64,000 nucleotides of DNA, taken from NCBI GenBank assembly GCA_030180135.1, contig CM058234.1, forward strand, positions 34,940,766 through 35,004,765, in the 5' to 3' direction. Numbering within the stretch: the first letter of the stretch is position 1; every line of letters begins with the position of its first letter. The translations under genes and the position numbers were made by a program. Source of the stretch: Orychophragmus violaceus. Lineage: Eukaryota; Streptophyta; Magnoliopsida; Brassicales; Brassicaceae. The notes under the pieces were generated by a model that saw only the letters and a list, made by a program, of their open reading frames with translations, was not told where the DNA came from and did no database searches. Positions 24,001 to 33,183 of the stretch are shown in pieces.

Positions 24001-25042
24001 TGCCTACGGCCAGTGCAGCAACCTTAGCTCCATTCCCGACCCGTAGATCCACTTGTCCTTTCTTCAGCGTTCTACTGTTTCTTAGTGCCTGCACATCAGT
24101 ACAAATGTGAGCACCGCAGCCGGTATCCAATACCCACGAAGTAGAACTAGAAGATATAACATTAAGTTCGATAACATAAATACCTGAGTCAGACGCATCA
24201 TACGTCTTCTTCAGCTTCTTGTAATCTTCCATGAACTTCTTGCAGTCTCTCTTCCAATGCCCTAACTGCTTGCAGTAGTTGCATTTATCCTCAGGAGAAG
24301 GCCCGGATTTGGGCTTCGGCTTGGGCTTGTCCTGACTTTCAGTCTGGACAACTTGGGCCTTTCCCTTATCCTTCTTAGGTTTCTTAAACCTTTTACCCCC
24401 TTGTACCATCAGGACACTGGGAGTAGCCTTCTTGAGATTTGGCTCTGCTGTCTTTAGCATGCCGTGAAACTCAGTCAATGTCTTAGTCATGTTTTGCATG
24501 TTGTAGTTCATGATGAACTGATCAAAACACGACGGCAAAGACTGCAGAATCATGTCAGTGGCTAGCTCCTGGCTAATGGCACAGTCCAGTTTCCCCAGGT
24601 TATCAATGTAACCCATCATTTTAAGGACATGAGGACTTACTGGACTGTCCTTAGCCAGCTTGCAATCCATGAGAGATTTAACCGTCTGGTATCTCTCTGT
24701 GCGAGCTTGCTCCTGAAACAAAGCTTTCAGGCTGTTAATCATCTCAATGGGTGACATCACGTTCTCATATTGCTTCTGCAGCTCAGAGTTCATAGTCACC
24801 AGCATTAGACTATTAACATCTTTGACATCAGCTGAATGCTTATCCCAAGCATTCTTTTCTGTCTGCGGGGCATTGGAACGTGGCCTCTCGGTGAGAACTC
24901 TTTCAAGGACATATTCCTTGTTCTCCTGCCTGAGAACTATTCTCAGGTTCCGATACCATTCCAAGAAATTAGATCCATTCAATTTGTCCTTCTCAAGGAC
25001 GGATCTTAGTGAGAAAGTGTTGATGTGATTTGAGACAGACAT
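21077..25042 (-). CDS. copia gag-pol polyprotein, intact (element B)
   Basis: One open frame of 1321 residues, the usual length and order for copia. Gag fills about the first 270 residues and ends with a zinc knuckle, CNYCKQLGHWKRDC, near 252. The protease site WVLDTGCGAH is near 305. Integrase HHCC (HCRLGH, CEKCESC) starts near 442, with catalytic D near 500 (HTDVCGP), D near 565 (RSDRGGEY) and E near 599 (WNGVSERR). RT has YVDD near 998. RNase H has DSTTEAEY near 1207 and CDNNGA near 1247. The start ATG opens MSVSNHINTFSLRSVL, matching the starts of C, D and E. The protein makes the virus-like particle, copies the RNA and inserts the cDNA. No missing catalytic residue was seen. Confidence 0.97.
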   Translation of the reverse strand: MSVSNHINTFSLRSVLEKDKLNGSNFLEWYRNLRIVLRQENKEYVLERVLTERPRSNAPQTEKNAWDKHSADVKDVNSLMLVTMNSELQKQYENVMSPIEMINSLKALFQEQARTERYQTVKSLMDCKLAKDSPVSPHVLKMMGYIDNLGKLDCAISQELATDMILQSLPSCFDQFIMNYNMQNMTKTLTEFHGMLKTAEPNLKKATPSVLMVQGGKRFKKPKKDKGKAQVVQTESQDKPKPKPKSGPSPEDKCNYCKQLGHWKRDCKKFMEDYKKLKKTYDASDSGIYVIELNVISSSSTSWVLDTGCGAHICTDVQALRNSRTLKKGQVDLRVGNGAKVAALAVGTYELSLPSGMILALNNCYFVPAISRNIISVSVLDLEGFDFAVKNKVCSFNRDGTFYGSAPLENGLYVLNQEMPVFNINTKRFKSNDENPTFLWHCRLGHINEKRIQRLHRNGRLGSFDFESCEKCESCLIGKMTRAPFNKPNERASDLLGLVHTDVCGPMSTVARGNYKYFITFTDDFSRYGYVYLMRHKSESFDRFKEFKNEVQNQLGKSIKVLRSDRGGEYLSQEFSDYLSECVIVSQLTPPGTPQWNGVSERRNRILLDMARSMMSHSNLPLSFWGYALETSAFTLNRVPSKSVEKTPHELWTGNVPNLSFLKIWGCEAYVKRLISDKLAPKSDKCYFVGYPRETKAYYFYNQSENKVFVARDCSFLEREFLSKKNIGSKVHLEEIRDAQEIAQPAEEEQQLDPQSSVEPAPVEPEVRRSGRIRHEPERYYGFLMTNSNDLMIIDSDEPANFAEAMMGPDSEKWLGASKSEMGSMSENQVWSLVDLPNGVKAIECKWIFKKKIDVDGNVQIYKARLVAKGFKQIHGIDYDETYSPVAMLKSIRILLAIAAHYDYEIWQMDVKTAFLNGILEEDVYMTQPEGFVDPKNAGKVCKLHKSIYGLKQASRSWNLRFDESVKQFDFIKNEEEPCVYKKTSGSKIAFLVLYVDDILLLGNDVPLLQSVKTWLGSCFSMKDMGEAAYILGIRIYRDIANKLIGLCQDTYIDKVLHRFRMHDSKKGFIPMSHDTSLSKKQCPATHAERERMNRIPYASAIGSIMYAMLCTRPDVAYALSMTSRYQSDPGEDHWTAVKNILKYLRHTKDKFLVYGGSEELVVNGFSDASFQTDIDDFRSQSGYVFCLNGGAVSWKSSKQNTVADSTTEAEYVAASEAAKEAVWIKKFMTELGVVPSILEPVALFCDNNGAIAQAKEPRSHQKSKHVERRYHLIRDIVNRGDVKISRVPTDENVADPLTKSLPRPKHESHTTVVGIRDLKM

Positions 25043-26374
25043 AGCTGTAATTCAACAGAGGTAGATTTTAGTTATAATGCTCAAGGAATGAGAATTCTTA
25101 TCTAATAAGAAAGACTCGCATTGTATTCAAAACTATGTTTCCTCAGATGAATACAATGAACCAAGACCCTTAGATCACTAAAATTCGAGTGGGCGACTCG
25201 CCGTTACTCAAACTTTAGTTATCTAGGTAAGCAAATCATTGCTAATTTTACCCAGTACAACTCTCGGTCGTAGATGAGACAAACTATGTCTAATCTACTC
25301 TGATGTCTCTGAGCCCAGAACTTCTGACAGCCCAGTCAAGTAAAACCAATCTCTTCTGTCTTGTGATCACTAATAGTTGCACTGCAAATCTATCAACGAT
25401 CACCTGCATTACTCATGTTGCTGTGGATACCAAGGACTCCAAGGATATCTAACAACAACACGAGTCCTGACAGTAGACAAGATCAGGCAAGACATCACGA
25501 TCACTTGATATTTGGTTGAGGAAAAGAATTATTTTATCTTGATGTATATCCAATATACATCCAAGAAGTAATAAGTTTATTTAAAACAATCAGCTTTATT
25601 AGTTTTAGGTTCATCTAGAACTTTTAGGATTAAATTGTTCTGGTATTTGCAAATTTGTGGTCCAACCAGTATATCTGCGAATGTTGTGTCGATCGACGCC
25701 AACCATTGGCATCGGTCGACGCAACTCAACTTAAACCGGTCTTCGATAACCTGTCAAACCGGATCGAATTTACTTAACCGATTCAATCCAATTGAACCGG
25801 TTCGGTTTAATGGTCCATGTCGATCGTTACACACTGTGTGTCGATCGACATTACCAACTAGAACCAATTGGTTAATTAAAATTAACCGAGCGAGATAACC
25901 AGTTCAATCCAATTGAACCGATCTATCTAATCGCTTTGCCTGTGTCGACCGACACACCCAGTGTATCGACCGACACAGCTGGAATACGGGTACTCGATCT
26001 CAGATCGAAACCCCTAAAATTATTTGCGGATTTTCGCTTTGTGTCGACCGACACACGCTTTGTGTCGATCGATACTTTGCGACAAACCCAAAAAAAATTT
26101 ATTGCGAGTTTTCGCTCTGTGTCGACCGACACACGCTTTGTGTCGATCGACACCCTGCGACAAACCCTAAAATTTTACGTGTTATTTCGCGGCGTGTCGA
26201 CCGACACACGATTTGTGTCGATCGACACAGTGCGATTTCAATAGTTCTTCGATTTTTCAACAGGAACAAAACCGAGAATAAAACATGAAAACACGATTTC
26301 AACATGCAACAATCAATTCAACAACATCAAGTTTCGAATTATTTTCATCAGATTCAATAGCTAAACCCTAACAA
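25043..26374 (-). other. leader of element B between PBS and gag
   Basis: This 1.3-kb untranslated leader holds six or so paired palindromes (25684-26234) and a further dyad, ATGTATATCCAATATACAT, at 25542-25560. No ORF in it looks coding; short frames over the palindromes occur on both strands because the repeats are symmetrical. Confidence 0.85.
25684..26234. repeat. array of paired palindromes in leader of B
   Basis: Pairs of 13-14 bp palindromes occur near 25684, 25818, 25941, 26040, 26118 and 26193. The best four read GTGTCGACCGACAC, a spacer of 6-8 bases, then GTGTCGATCGACAC or a close variant, and recur at about 75-100 bp. Three are followed within a few bases by TGCGA. Between pairs are short similar stretches such as CAAACCC and TTTTCGC. 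Confidence 0.92.
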
Positions 26375-26387
26375 CGCTCTGATACCA
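26375..26387 (-). other. primer binding site of element B
   Basis: The minus strand reads TGGTATCAGAGCG one base inside the 5' LTR. It is complementary to the 3' end of plant initiator tRNA-Met, the usual copia primer. Confidence 0.93.
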
Positions 26388-26388
26388 C

Positions 26389-27031
26389 TGTTGGATCCCA
26401 CTGGATCTAGGGTTTGATATATTGAATGAAAACCAACCTCGTTCTTACCTTTGAACTGGCAGCGGAATGAGAATGGTGAACGAGATCAGTGGAGCAACGC
26501 AGATGCCTTGCCTCTACCAGATACACACGCACGCTCGCTGGAAACGGGATGCTAGTGCCGGATTAACGGGATTCGAATCTCTCTGGTGTGTCTACTGTTT
26601 CTTTCAAGAAAAGTGGACTGCCACGTGTTTAGGTCGAAACTCACTTGTTTTATTCGACCTAAAACACAATTAACGGGCCATACTTAATCAAGTCTTAATT
26701 CGAAAAGCCTTTCGAAAAACCCGAACTGTGTCGACCGACACACAAGCTGTGTCGATCGACACAACACCATTTTATCGATTTATAATGTGTATCCAATACA
26801 CATTAATATGATCATTACCATAATGATCATTCCCAAGTCGTAGCTTCCAGTTTGCTTAGGTGTGTGACCCTATAGGATCATATAGTACTGGTAGTAAGTC
26901 TACAACTTACATATTGCAAGAGGCTTCTAGCAAAACATTGCAACCGCCCAGTATTATACGAATGTCTGATCTCGACACACAACTATCATCAGGAGTGAGT
27001 ACAAGTGTGATTTCAGGACACCATCCCAACA
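26389..27031 (-). repeat. 5' LTR of element B (right end)
   Basis: 643 bp and collinear with 19605-20247. It differs at four positions, by eye near 26680, 26911, 26988 and 27014. The TSD TTGTC follows at 27032-27036. Confidence 0.95.
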
Positions 27032-27087
27032 TTGTCTTGACACTCAGAAAAAAATTACACATAAATTAGTTAACAATAGAATAATGT

Positions 27088-27116
27088 CCGCACATGCGTG
27101 CGGATCGATCACCTAG
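27088..27116 (+). terminator. Helitron 3' hairpin and CTAG terminus
   Basis: A 6-bp stem CCGCAC/GTGCGG with loop ATGC (27088-27103) stands 9 bases before CTAG (27113-27116), which is followed by T. A short GC-rich hairpin 10-12 bases before CTRR is the hallmark of a Helitron 3' end. It lies about 440 bases after the RepHel stop once copia B is removed. Confidence 0.85.
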
Positions 27117-28929
27117 TATTCATTTAAAAAAGAGTCCTATCTCGAATAGGTCCATCATGGGAACTGACAGTTCTTAAGCTCTGCCCGCATCGCCGCCAAA
27201 ACACTCGTGAATTCTTATTTCTTATGCTCCAATGATCGGATACGCCGATCCTTCTCTCGAAGCTTCTGGGCCACATCGACATTAAAGGTAAACAGAGAAG
27301 TGGTAAACGAGTTAACCTCCGAATGACGTTTCTTATCCTAAAGATGTGGTCCTTGCTTTTGGAGTTTCCTATAAATAAGTTAAGAAATATATATAAATAC
27401 TAAAAATAGTATAAAATAAAGAAATTTGTCTTTGTTATCTAGAAAGATATTGTTAATCATATGAGATTGTAAGACATTGGAAGACATGCATCCACCATCA
27501 CATTGTTGGGATTGGAGCAACTATGTCATCCTTTTCTTTGAGGACTCGATGACTTTATGAGCGACTGCATCTTAAATTTGACTGTCTTTGCCGGTGTATG
27601 TCAGCTCCGTCAACTTAAGATGTGAAGATGCAGCTGCTATGGATCATCCCATGTATCAGTTGACAAGTAGCTCATAAAGTGATACAAGTGATCAAAGGTA
27701 GATGTTGGATGACATGGAGCTATTGGAATGGACTAGGCCGGGACTTGGAGTTGATGTGGATGAGTCAAGAGGCCATGTGCTGAGCTTGACACGCATCTTG
27801 GTGAATATCTAGAAGATATTGAAGATTTGTGAAGGTTACTTTTTCTAAAGCTATAAAATGGAAAATGTACTTATCCATATAGGTTTGTGTATATCTCAAT
27901 TGCAAGATTTGACTAGGATAATCATGATACCCATTATGTATAAATAGATTGTGCCAGTCCTATATAAAGAAAACGCATTTTCAGAGTGAGAATTCTAAAT
28001 ATAGCAATTCATTTGATACGTTCCAGTCGTAAATCTTTAACTAAGTGAGAGACTAGACTAATTGTCTAAGTTCTACTTGTAAATTCACTTGAAGAGCTTA
28101 ATCTTGTATTGGTTTTTGAAGAAAATTCATAAGTTACATGTCTTCGTTTCCTATCCTACATAGCTTACATTTTCATTTGGTATCACAACGCCACTTGTAT
28201 GCTTAGCTAAATAAGTGACATTTTGAGGATTATCAGGAACTAGTTAACAATTCATCAAGGGTATACTCGATACATGAAACTATGGATTTTGGAAATCAAG
28301 AATGAAGTTCTCGATAAGAGGAATTGATGTGCTTGCATCGAAAGTTGTTCTGGTTAGGTGGGAGGAGTCCACGATCAAAAACGAGGACGTGTACAAGTTC
28401 AAAAACTAGAGGAACCTTGTATTGAAGATGAATTGAAGAAGTACAACTTAAAATTACAGCTATCCCCTACAGTATATCAAACAAAACCTTCGAATTAATC
28501 CAAAAATGTCACAAAAACCATATTAATATATAGACAAATAAAATAATATATTGAAATATGTTCTAAGATATCTATAAATATCGACTAATTGTTTTATATA
28601 ACAATACTTTCTGTTTTATCTAATAATCTAATTTATTTCATTATTTTAATAATTTAGTGATATTATTTTTTATATAAATTTTAGTTATTTTGGACGGATT
28701 TAGATATTATCGGGTAATGGAGAATCCAAATAGAAATTTTACTGTAGACTTACGATTCATTTGTAGTAATTTTAGTTATTTTGAACGATTCATTTGATAG
28801 GTTCGAAAATTATTGTAGTCCCTTAAGTTAGATGGAAACAAAAAATAATAAAACACATCATCAAAACAAGTAATGATATATAAATTTCTAGCGAATGATT
28901 AAATGCACATGCCAAGGCGAACGTAAAAT
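27117..28929. other. intergenic region with a possible decayed LTR element
   Basis: No gene is supported. The stretch 27513-28175 begins TGTTGGGATTGG and holds TATATAAA near 27961. It ends ahead of TTTGGTATCACAACGCC (near 28177), which looks like a degenerate PBS, so it may be an old copia LTR and leader. A short frame near 28340-28400 (SKVVLVRWEES) recalls the chromodomain end of gypsy polyproteins, but only weakly. Both readings are tentative. Confidence 0.35.
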
Positions 28930-29001
28930 GGTTCTATGGTCTAGCGGTTAGGACATTGGACTCTGAATCCAGTAACCCGAGTTCAATTCTCGGTAGAACC
29001 T
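28930..29001 (+). tRNA. tRNA-Gln (anticodon CTG)
   Basis: A 72-base cloverleaf has acceptor GGTTCTA pairing with TAGAACC, discriminator T and a D arm with AGCGGTTAGGA. The anticodon stem is TTGGA/TCCAG with loop CTCTGAA, and the T arm is CCGAG-TTCAATT-CTCGG. Anticodon CTG reads CAG, so it charges glutamine. No intron is present. The internal A and B boxes look normal and there is no sign of decay. Confidence 0.97.
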
Positions 29002-29003
29002 AA

Positions 29004-29009
29004 TTTTTT
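29004..29009 (+). terminator. Pol III terminator
   Basis: A run of six T two bases after the tRNA, as expected for RNA polymerase III termination. Confidence 0.85.
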
Positions 29010-29307
29010 GTCCAAATACATTCTGAAGTCTCCCACGTTCAAAGCAAAAAAGTCAACGGTCACTTTAATTCACAAGTACGAATCAAAACAAAGAAAGTGG
29101 AACTGGAACATTTAAAGGCTTCACTTTTTAGTTCAGTAAGAAAGAAACAAACAAGAAAAGAACTAATCTCCAAGAATTACAATTTACAAACTCCTTCAAT
29201 CCTAACCCAAAATTAAAAAAGAAAAAAAAAAACATATCCTACCTGAGAGGACTCTCTTTGCCTCTAAAATTATGAACACAAAGAATGGATGAAGGAATCA
29301 TATCCAC

Positions 29308-31545
29308 TTATACATCTACCCCGTAAACAGTAGGTTCCGGCACAATCTCACTAGATTGCCGTCTTCTCGACGATGAGTTCCCATTGTTATTGTTCCTTCC
29401 ACTTGTTGTTCCTCCCGCTTGAACAGCTGTTCTCAACCGTGAGCCAGAGTTGGTTTCCTCTCTCACTACTTTGAAGTGCGTTGACAATGGGTTTAGGCAT
29501 GACTTGGCGATGATAGCCATTGCCCACACTTCTTCTAGTAGGTCCTCGTCCACCATTAATGACGGGTCTAAGATCTTGGTCACTAGTTCCTTGTCGTTTG
29601 TGCTTATGTATTGCAAAGCTTCTTCCATGTATGCTTTTGCTTCTGCATTGTCTGGCGAGCTGATCCCGAGCTTCCCCGTGACTAGCTCAAGTAGCACTTT
29701 GCCAAAGCAGTGGACATCATATGCACATGTTGCATTTGCTGCACCTTAATTTTACAAATACATCCATTGTTACGTTGTTACTATAGCCTAATAACTTAAA
29801 TGTTGTATTAGACAGAAACAAAGGTTTTGTGATCCAAAGCATAGATACTTGTACACCAAGAGCTTCTGGCTCTCATTCTCCAAGCAGTGTCCAAGAAATG
29901 GAACCAGTCTTTGGTGTCCAGCTTTACTAAACAACTCAAGTTCTGATATATATATATATATATATCATTGGCTTTTACTTTCCTTTTTTACAACAATGGG
30001 TGTTCCGTTATCCAAGAAACCTCGGAACAAACTCCCGGAATGGCCACGTTTTATCAGATTGGCATCACTGAACTCCTCTGTTGCTTGGACAAGTAGTTGC
30101 TCATGCGTAAATGCATTCCCAAGACGCGACAAATCAAAAGTCTGTGCTCCTTTAGGTGCCTGAGAAGCTTCCGTTACAGGTTTAGGCCTGTCATTGTCCC
30201 CTCTGCCTATACAAGAAGGAAAGTCAGAATAAAACAAATTCCTTCACCAACTGCTGCTAATATAATTACTGTCCCTGAAGAAGCCTTTTTCGAGCTAGGA
30301 CGTCCGAAATCATCAAAGTCTAATCCCTTAGCTGTGAAGAATGATGAACAATCTTCTGAAGACTTCTGTCTCTTGTCATTTTGAAGACAGTTTCTAGTAA
30401 CAGACGCATTTGCTCTGAGGACAATATCTGGAACCTTACCTTCAAAGTAATTACCAGAGAGGTCCATAGCACTGAACCTTGTAAGAATCTGTGTGAGCTC
30501 TCCGTAGAATGTGTTCGATGAGAGATCGACCACTTCAGCGGTCTGGTTCGTATTGGAACTAGAGTTGGGCAGCATTCCTGTGAAGTTGTTCTTAGCAATG
30601 TCGAGAATCCGTAATTTAGGCAACGACCAATACGCCTCAAGTAGATTACCGGAGAAGCCATTTTCTCTCAGAACTAAACTCTCAAGTTGGCTCTGAGGAC
30701 CAAACAAATCATCTGGGAAAGTTCCACTCAAGAGATTATCGCTAATCACCATATTCTGCAGATTCGTTAACTTTCTCAACTCTTTAGGAACTGAACCTGA
30801 TAACGAGTTGATGCTGAGATCGAGGTCAACAAGATTGACAAGATCTTCGAGCTGTGGAGGTATCGAAGAGGAGAAACTATTGCTTGAGAAATTCAGATAG
30901 AGAAGCTTTGATAGGAGGGATTGGACCAGTAAGGTAATTAGAAGAAACATCAAGATCCGTCAGATTCAGCAACCAAGTGAAAGATGGAGGAAGAGTTCCA
31001 GTGAGTGTGTTCATAGAGAGATCAAGCACGGAAAGATTCGACAATTGTCCTAAACTGTTCGGAACGGAACCGGCAAGACTGTTACGAGACAGATTCAAAC
31101 TAGTGAGATTACCAAGAGCACTCACGGAACAAGAACTAAGATCCAAGACACGCAATGTCGACAAGCTAACCCCAAACCAATCAGGAACAGAACCAGGTAA
31201 GGACAATCCAGATGCATTGAAATAAGCCAAGCGAGTGAGATTAAGGAGTGGATCAACAGCCAACTGTGGGTTTTGCTTACCGATTCTTGTCCTCCTGAAA
31301 CCTGAAATGTTGATCCCGACAACACTTCCGTTATCATCACATTGTATCCCTTCCCAAACACCACAAGGATCACCTTTGATTGGCCAGTCCGTTCCTCTTA
31401 ACCCGAGAGAAGACCTGAGACGAAGCAGAGTCAGCCATTCGTCGAATCGAGTCCGTGATTTGGCAGCAACAACACAGTCGAACAGTAACAACCACAACAA
31501 GAACAACGATGAGACAAAACCCAATGCTCTCCTTCGATCCACCAT
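29308..31545 (-). pseudogene. LRR receptor-like kinase, catalytic core deleted
   Basis: This closely resembles the Arabidopsis LRR kinase At2g16250 (recognised from memory). From 31545 it has a signal peptide (MVDRRRALGFVSSLFLLWLL), an N-terminal cap with GDPCGVWEGIQC, and LRRs (for example LSVLDLSMNTLTGTLP). After a frameshift near 30915 come more LRRs (LDLSINSLSGSVPKEL), then a membrane segment GTVIILAAVGEGICFILTF near 30220-30275. After another frame change comes QTFDLSRLGNAFTHEQLL and the start of the kinase with GHSGSLFRGF. A piece at 29850-29935 reads SKAGHQRLVPFLGHCLENES. Then the sequence jumps to MLLELVTGKLGISSPDN and the C-terminal tail ending VYGVDV. The stretch that should hold the HRD loop and DFG is missing. 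Even if expressed it could not be an active kinase. Confidence 0.9.
29946..29965. repeat. (AT)n microsatellite in kinase pseudogene
   Basis: About ten AT units lie between the ATP-binding-loop part and the SKAGHQRL part of the kinase remnant, at one of the breaks in the reading frame. Confidence 0.9.
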
Positions 31546-31834
31546 TGCTTATTAACAACCCTCATCTTCCACTCTCAAACATCATATCACTACATACAAA
31601 ACCCAAACTTAACCCTAGAATTTTACCAAGGATTCTAACCGAATTAAACCCTAGAGACAATTTTCGAATTTTGGAGAAGACAGAGACAGATATCGAACTG
31701 GTTTGACTCTGTATCTCGATCCAAGTACAGTTCCTACCTTCACAAGACATTAAACTCTCTCTCTCTCTAAGAATCATAAATACTAACAATTTATTGCACT
31801 GAGTATATTTTTTTCAAAAAGATACCACAGTTTT
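31546..31834 (-). other. upstream region of the kinase pseudogene
   Basis: This 289-base stretch precedes the ATG at 31545. It has a CT microsatellite near 31753-31768. No clear TATA box was identified. It ends at the target duplication GTTTT (31830-31834) of copia F. Confidence 0.5.
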
Positions 31835-32008
31835 TGTTATGAATAATAAGATGGATGCCCATTATAAGGTCCATCTTGTAGTAGCTTCTAAAATTACTTG
31901 TACTCTAGGTTTTACTTGATCTCCAAGTTCTTGTACTCCTATATAAAGGAGCCTTTATTCATTAGAATAATCATCACCAATTTTTCTATCTCTCTTCTAT
32001 TCACAACA
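31835..32008 (+). repeat. 5' LTR of element F
   Basis: 174 bp, TGTTATGAATAA...TTCACAACA, with TATATAAAGGAGCC as a likely TATA box near 31939. It is followed by AGCTATCAGCACGATAG, where a primer site would be, but this does not match the usual TGGTATCAGAG. Confidence 0.92.
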
Positions 32009-33183
32009 AGCTATCAGCACGATAGTCTCTAGTTCTTTCTTTTTACATCGAAATGTGAGATTTAAATTTATGTTTAGTATCTGTCTTATTCCGTGATGAT
32101 AAGTGACCTCTTCTCTAATCGTTATGGTAGGCTATGCCTTCACGATTATGATCTTATGGTAGACTTTGTCTCCTCAGATCTTATACATGAAAGAGATGGG
32201 TATTAATACTTATCTAGAATATATTTTTTGTTACGATTTAATCCTACCTTTGAACCATGTTTATTATCAACTCATGGTTTATAAGAATGAATGGATTCAA
32301 TTCTATCGATATTTAATTGAAGTATTACTTATCGATATTATCTCATGATTCATAATACATCCACACATATTGATATCTAATTAAAATATTATTTATCGAT
32401 ATAGAATGGATTCCTTCAATCACATGTTGATTTTATATACATGATTGATGCACCACGAACTCTAGTCGATATGATAACTTTATTGTTTGATCGTATGATG
32501 CACTACAAACTCTAATCGATATGATAACTCATTGTTTGATCGAATATGTGTCATTTTTGAACTTTTGTTCGTTCTAACAAAGTAATAATTTATTATATTC
32601 TTATATACTTTGTCAGAATTACATTCCAATGAGTCTAGAAAAGTATTTTCCATGATATTTAGCTTACGACATTTGTATAATTAAGATATTGTTTGGAGTA
32701 TTTGGACTCTTGTGCTTTAAGTTCTTTATTTTTTCTTAGTTCGTATATATATATTCCTAAATGAATATGAGTCAGTCATACTATCATATTTCTATATATC
32801 TTCGTATACACTACGCTTGTATATATAAAGATTTAGGCAATTTTCCTTTTTTCGTTTATACGAATTTTTTACAATATATTTAAAGTTATACACTTTCCAT
32901 AATTCATAGCACAAGAATTATAAATATATTTTAAACATAGTTTATATTCCAGATTATGAAACTTGACATTTTTTTAATATTTCAGTAAATTATGTTGAAA
33001 CTTATGAATCTTGAATTTGAAGTTCTTAATATCAGTGCAGACAACTATTTAGTATAGACACTAGATGCTGATTTTGAAATTTTTATTCTACGAATTGATG
33101 ATTCTGGTTAAAGTTGATTTATTTTATTAAGTTATTATTATTGAGTTATTTATATGAAATATTAATTTATTTTATTTGTCTTT
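32009..33183 (+). other. element F leader; gag not found
   Basis: Nearly 1.2 kb of AT-rich sequence lies where leader and gag should be. No gag-like frame or zinc knuckle was seen, so gag appears deleted or decayed beyond recognition. Short repeats occur, for example ATCGATATGATAACT near 32464 and 32515. Confidence 0.6.

Larger units (their letters stand above)
19605..27031 (-). mobile_element. Ty1/copia element B, complete and young
   Basis: A full element of 7427 bp lies on the minus strand. It has 643-bp LTRs at both ends, a PBS, a palindrome-rich leader, one open gag-pol frame, a long 3' noncoding tract and a PPT. The target duplication TTGTC is perfect (19600-19604 and 27032-27036). By eye the two LTRs differ at four of 643 positions (about 0.6%), so insertion was recent. 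It is inserted in the 3' region of the Helitron. All catalytic motifs are present, so it may be autonomous and able to supply proteins to D and E. Confidence 0.95.
6496..27116 (+). mobile_element. large Helitron with RPA-like genes and RepHel
   Basis: Autonomous plant Helitrons carry a Rep-helicase gene together with RPA-like single-strand-binding genes, and both occur here in one orientation. The 3' end is well supported: hairpin CCGCAC-ATGC-GTGCGG at 27088-27103, then ATCGATCACCTAG ending at 27116 and followed by T. The 5' end is a candidate: TCTATACTAA at 6496, preceded by A and 150 bases before the first RPA-like gene. Leaving out copia B and one copy of its TSD, the element is about 13.2 kb. 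Helitrons make no TSD and insert between A and T, which fits both flanks. The three RPA-like genes could instead come from nested Helitrons, in which case the 5' end would differ. Confidence 0.72.

Noticed and set aside
25684..26234. CRISPR-like array of spaced repeats
   Set aside because: The repeats are palindrome pairs with similar, not unique, spacers, in a plant retrotransposon leader; no cas genes.
25936..26305. Overlapping frames on both strands over the palindrome array, with repeated SVSTDTRFVSIDT-like peptides
   Set aside because: The peptides are the translation of the symmetrical repeats and appear on both strands; no codon or domain support.
27513..28180. Old copia LTR with primer site
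   Set aside because: Ends and PBS are too degenerate and no partner LTR is visible; kept only as a remark in the region entry.
28310..28440. Gypsy chromodomain remnant (SKVVLVRWEES)
   Set aside because: Only about ten residues resemble the motif and the surrounding frame is closed.
29849..30163. 104-codon plus-strand frame over the kinase remnant
   Set aside because: Antisense to the kinase pseudogene, and crosses the (AT)n run.
32009..32024. Primer binding site of element F
   Set aside because: CTATCAGCACGATAG is a small hairpin and does not match the 3' end of a tRNA that I can name.
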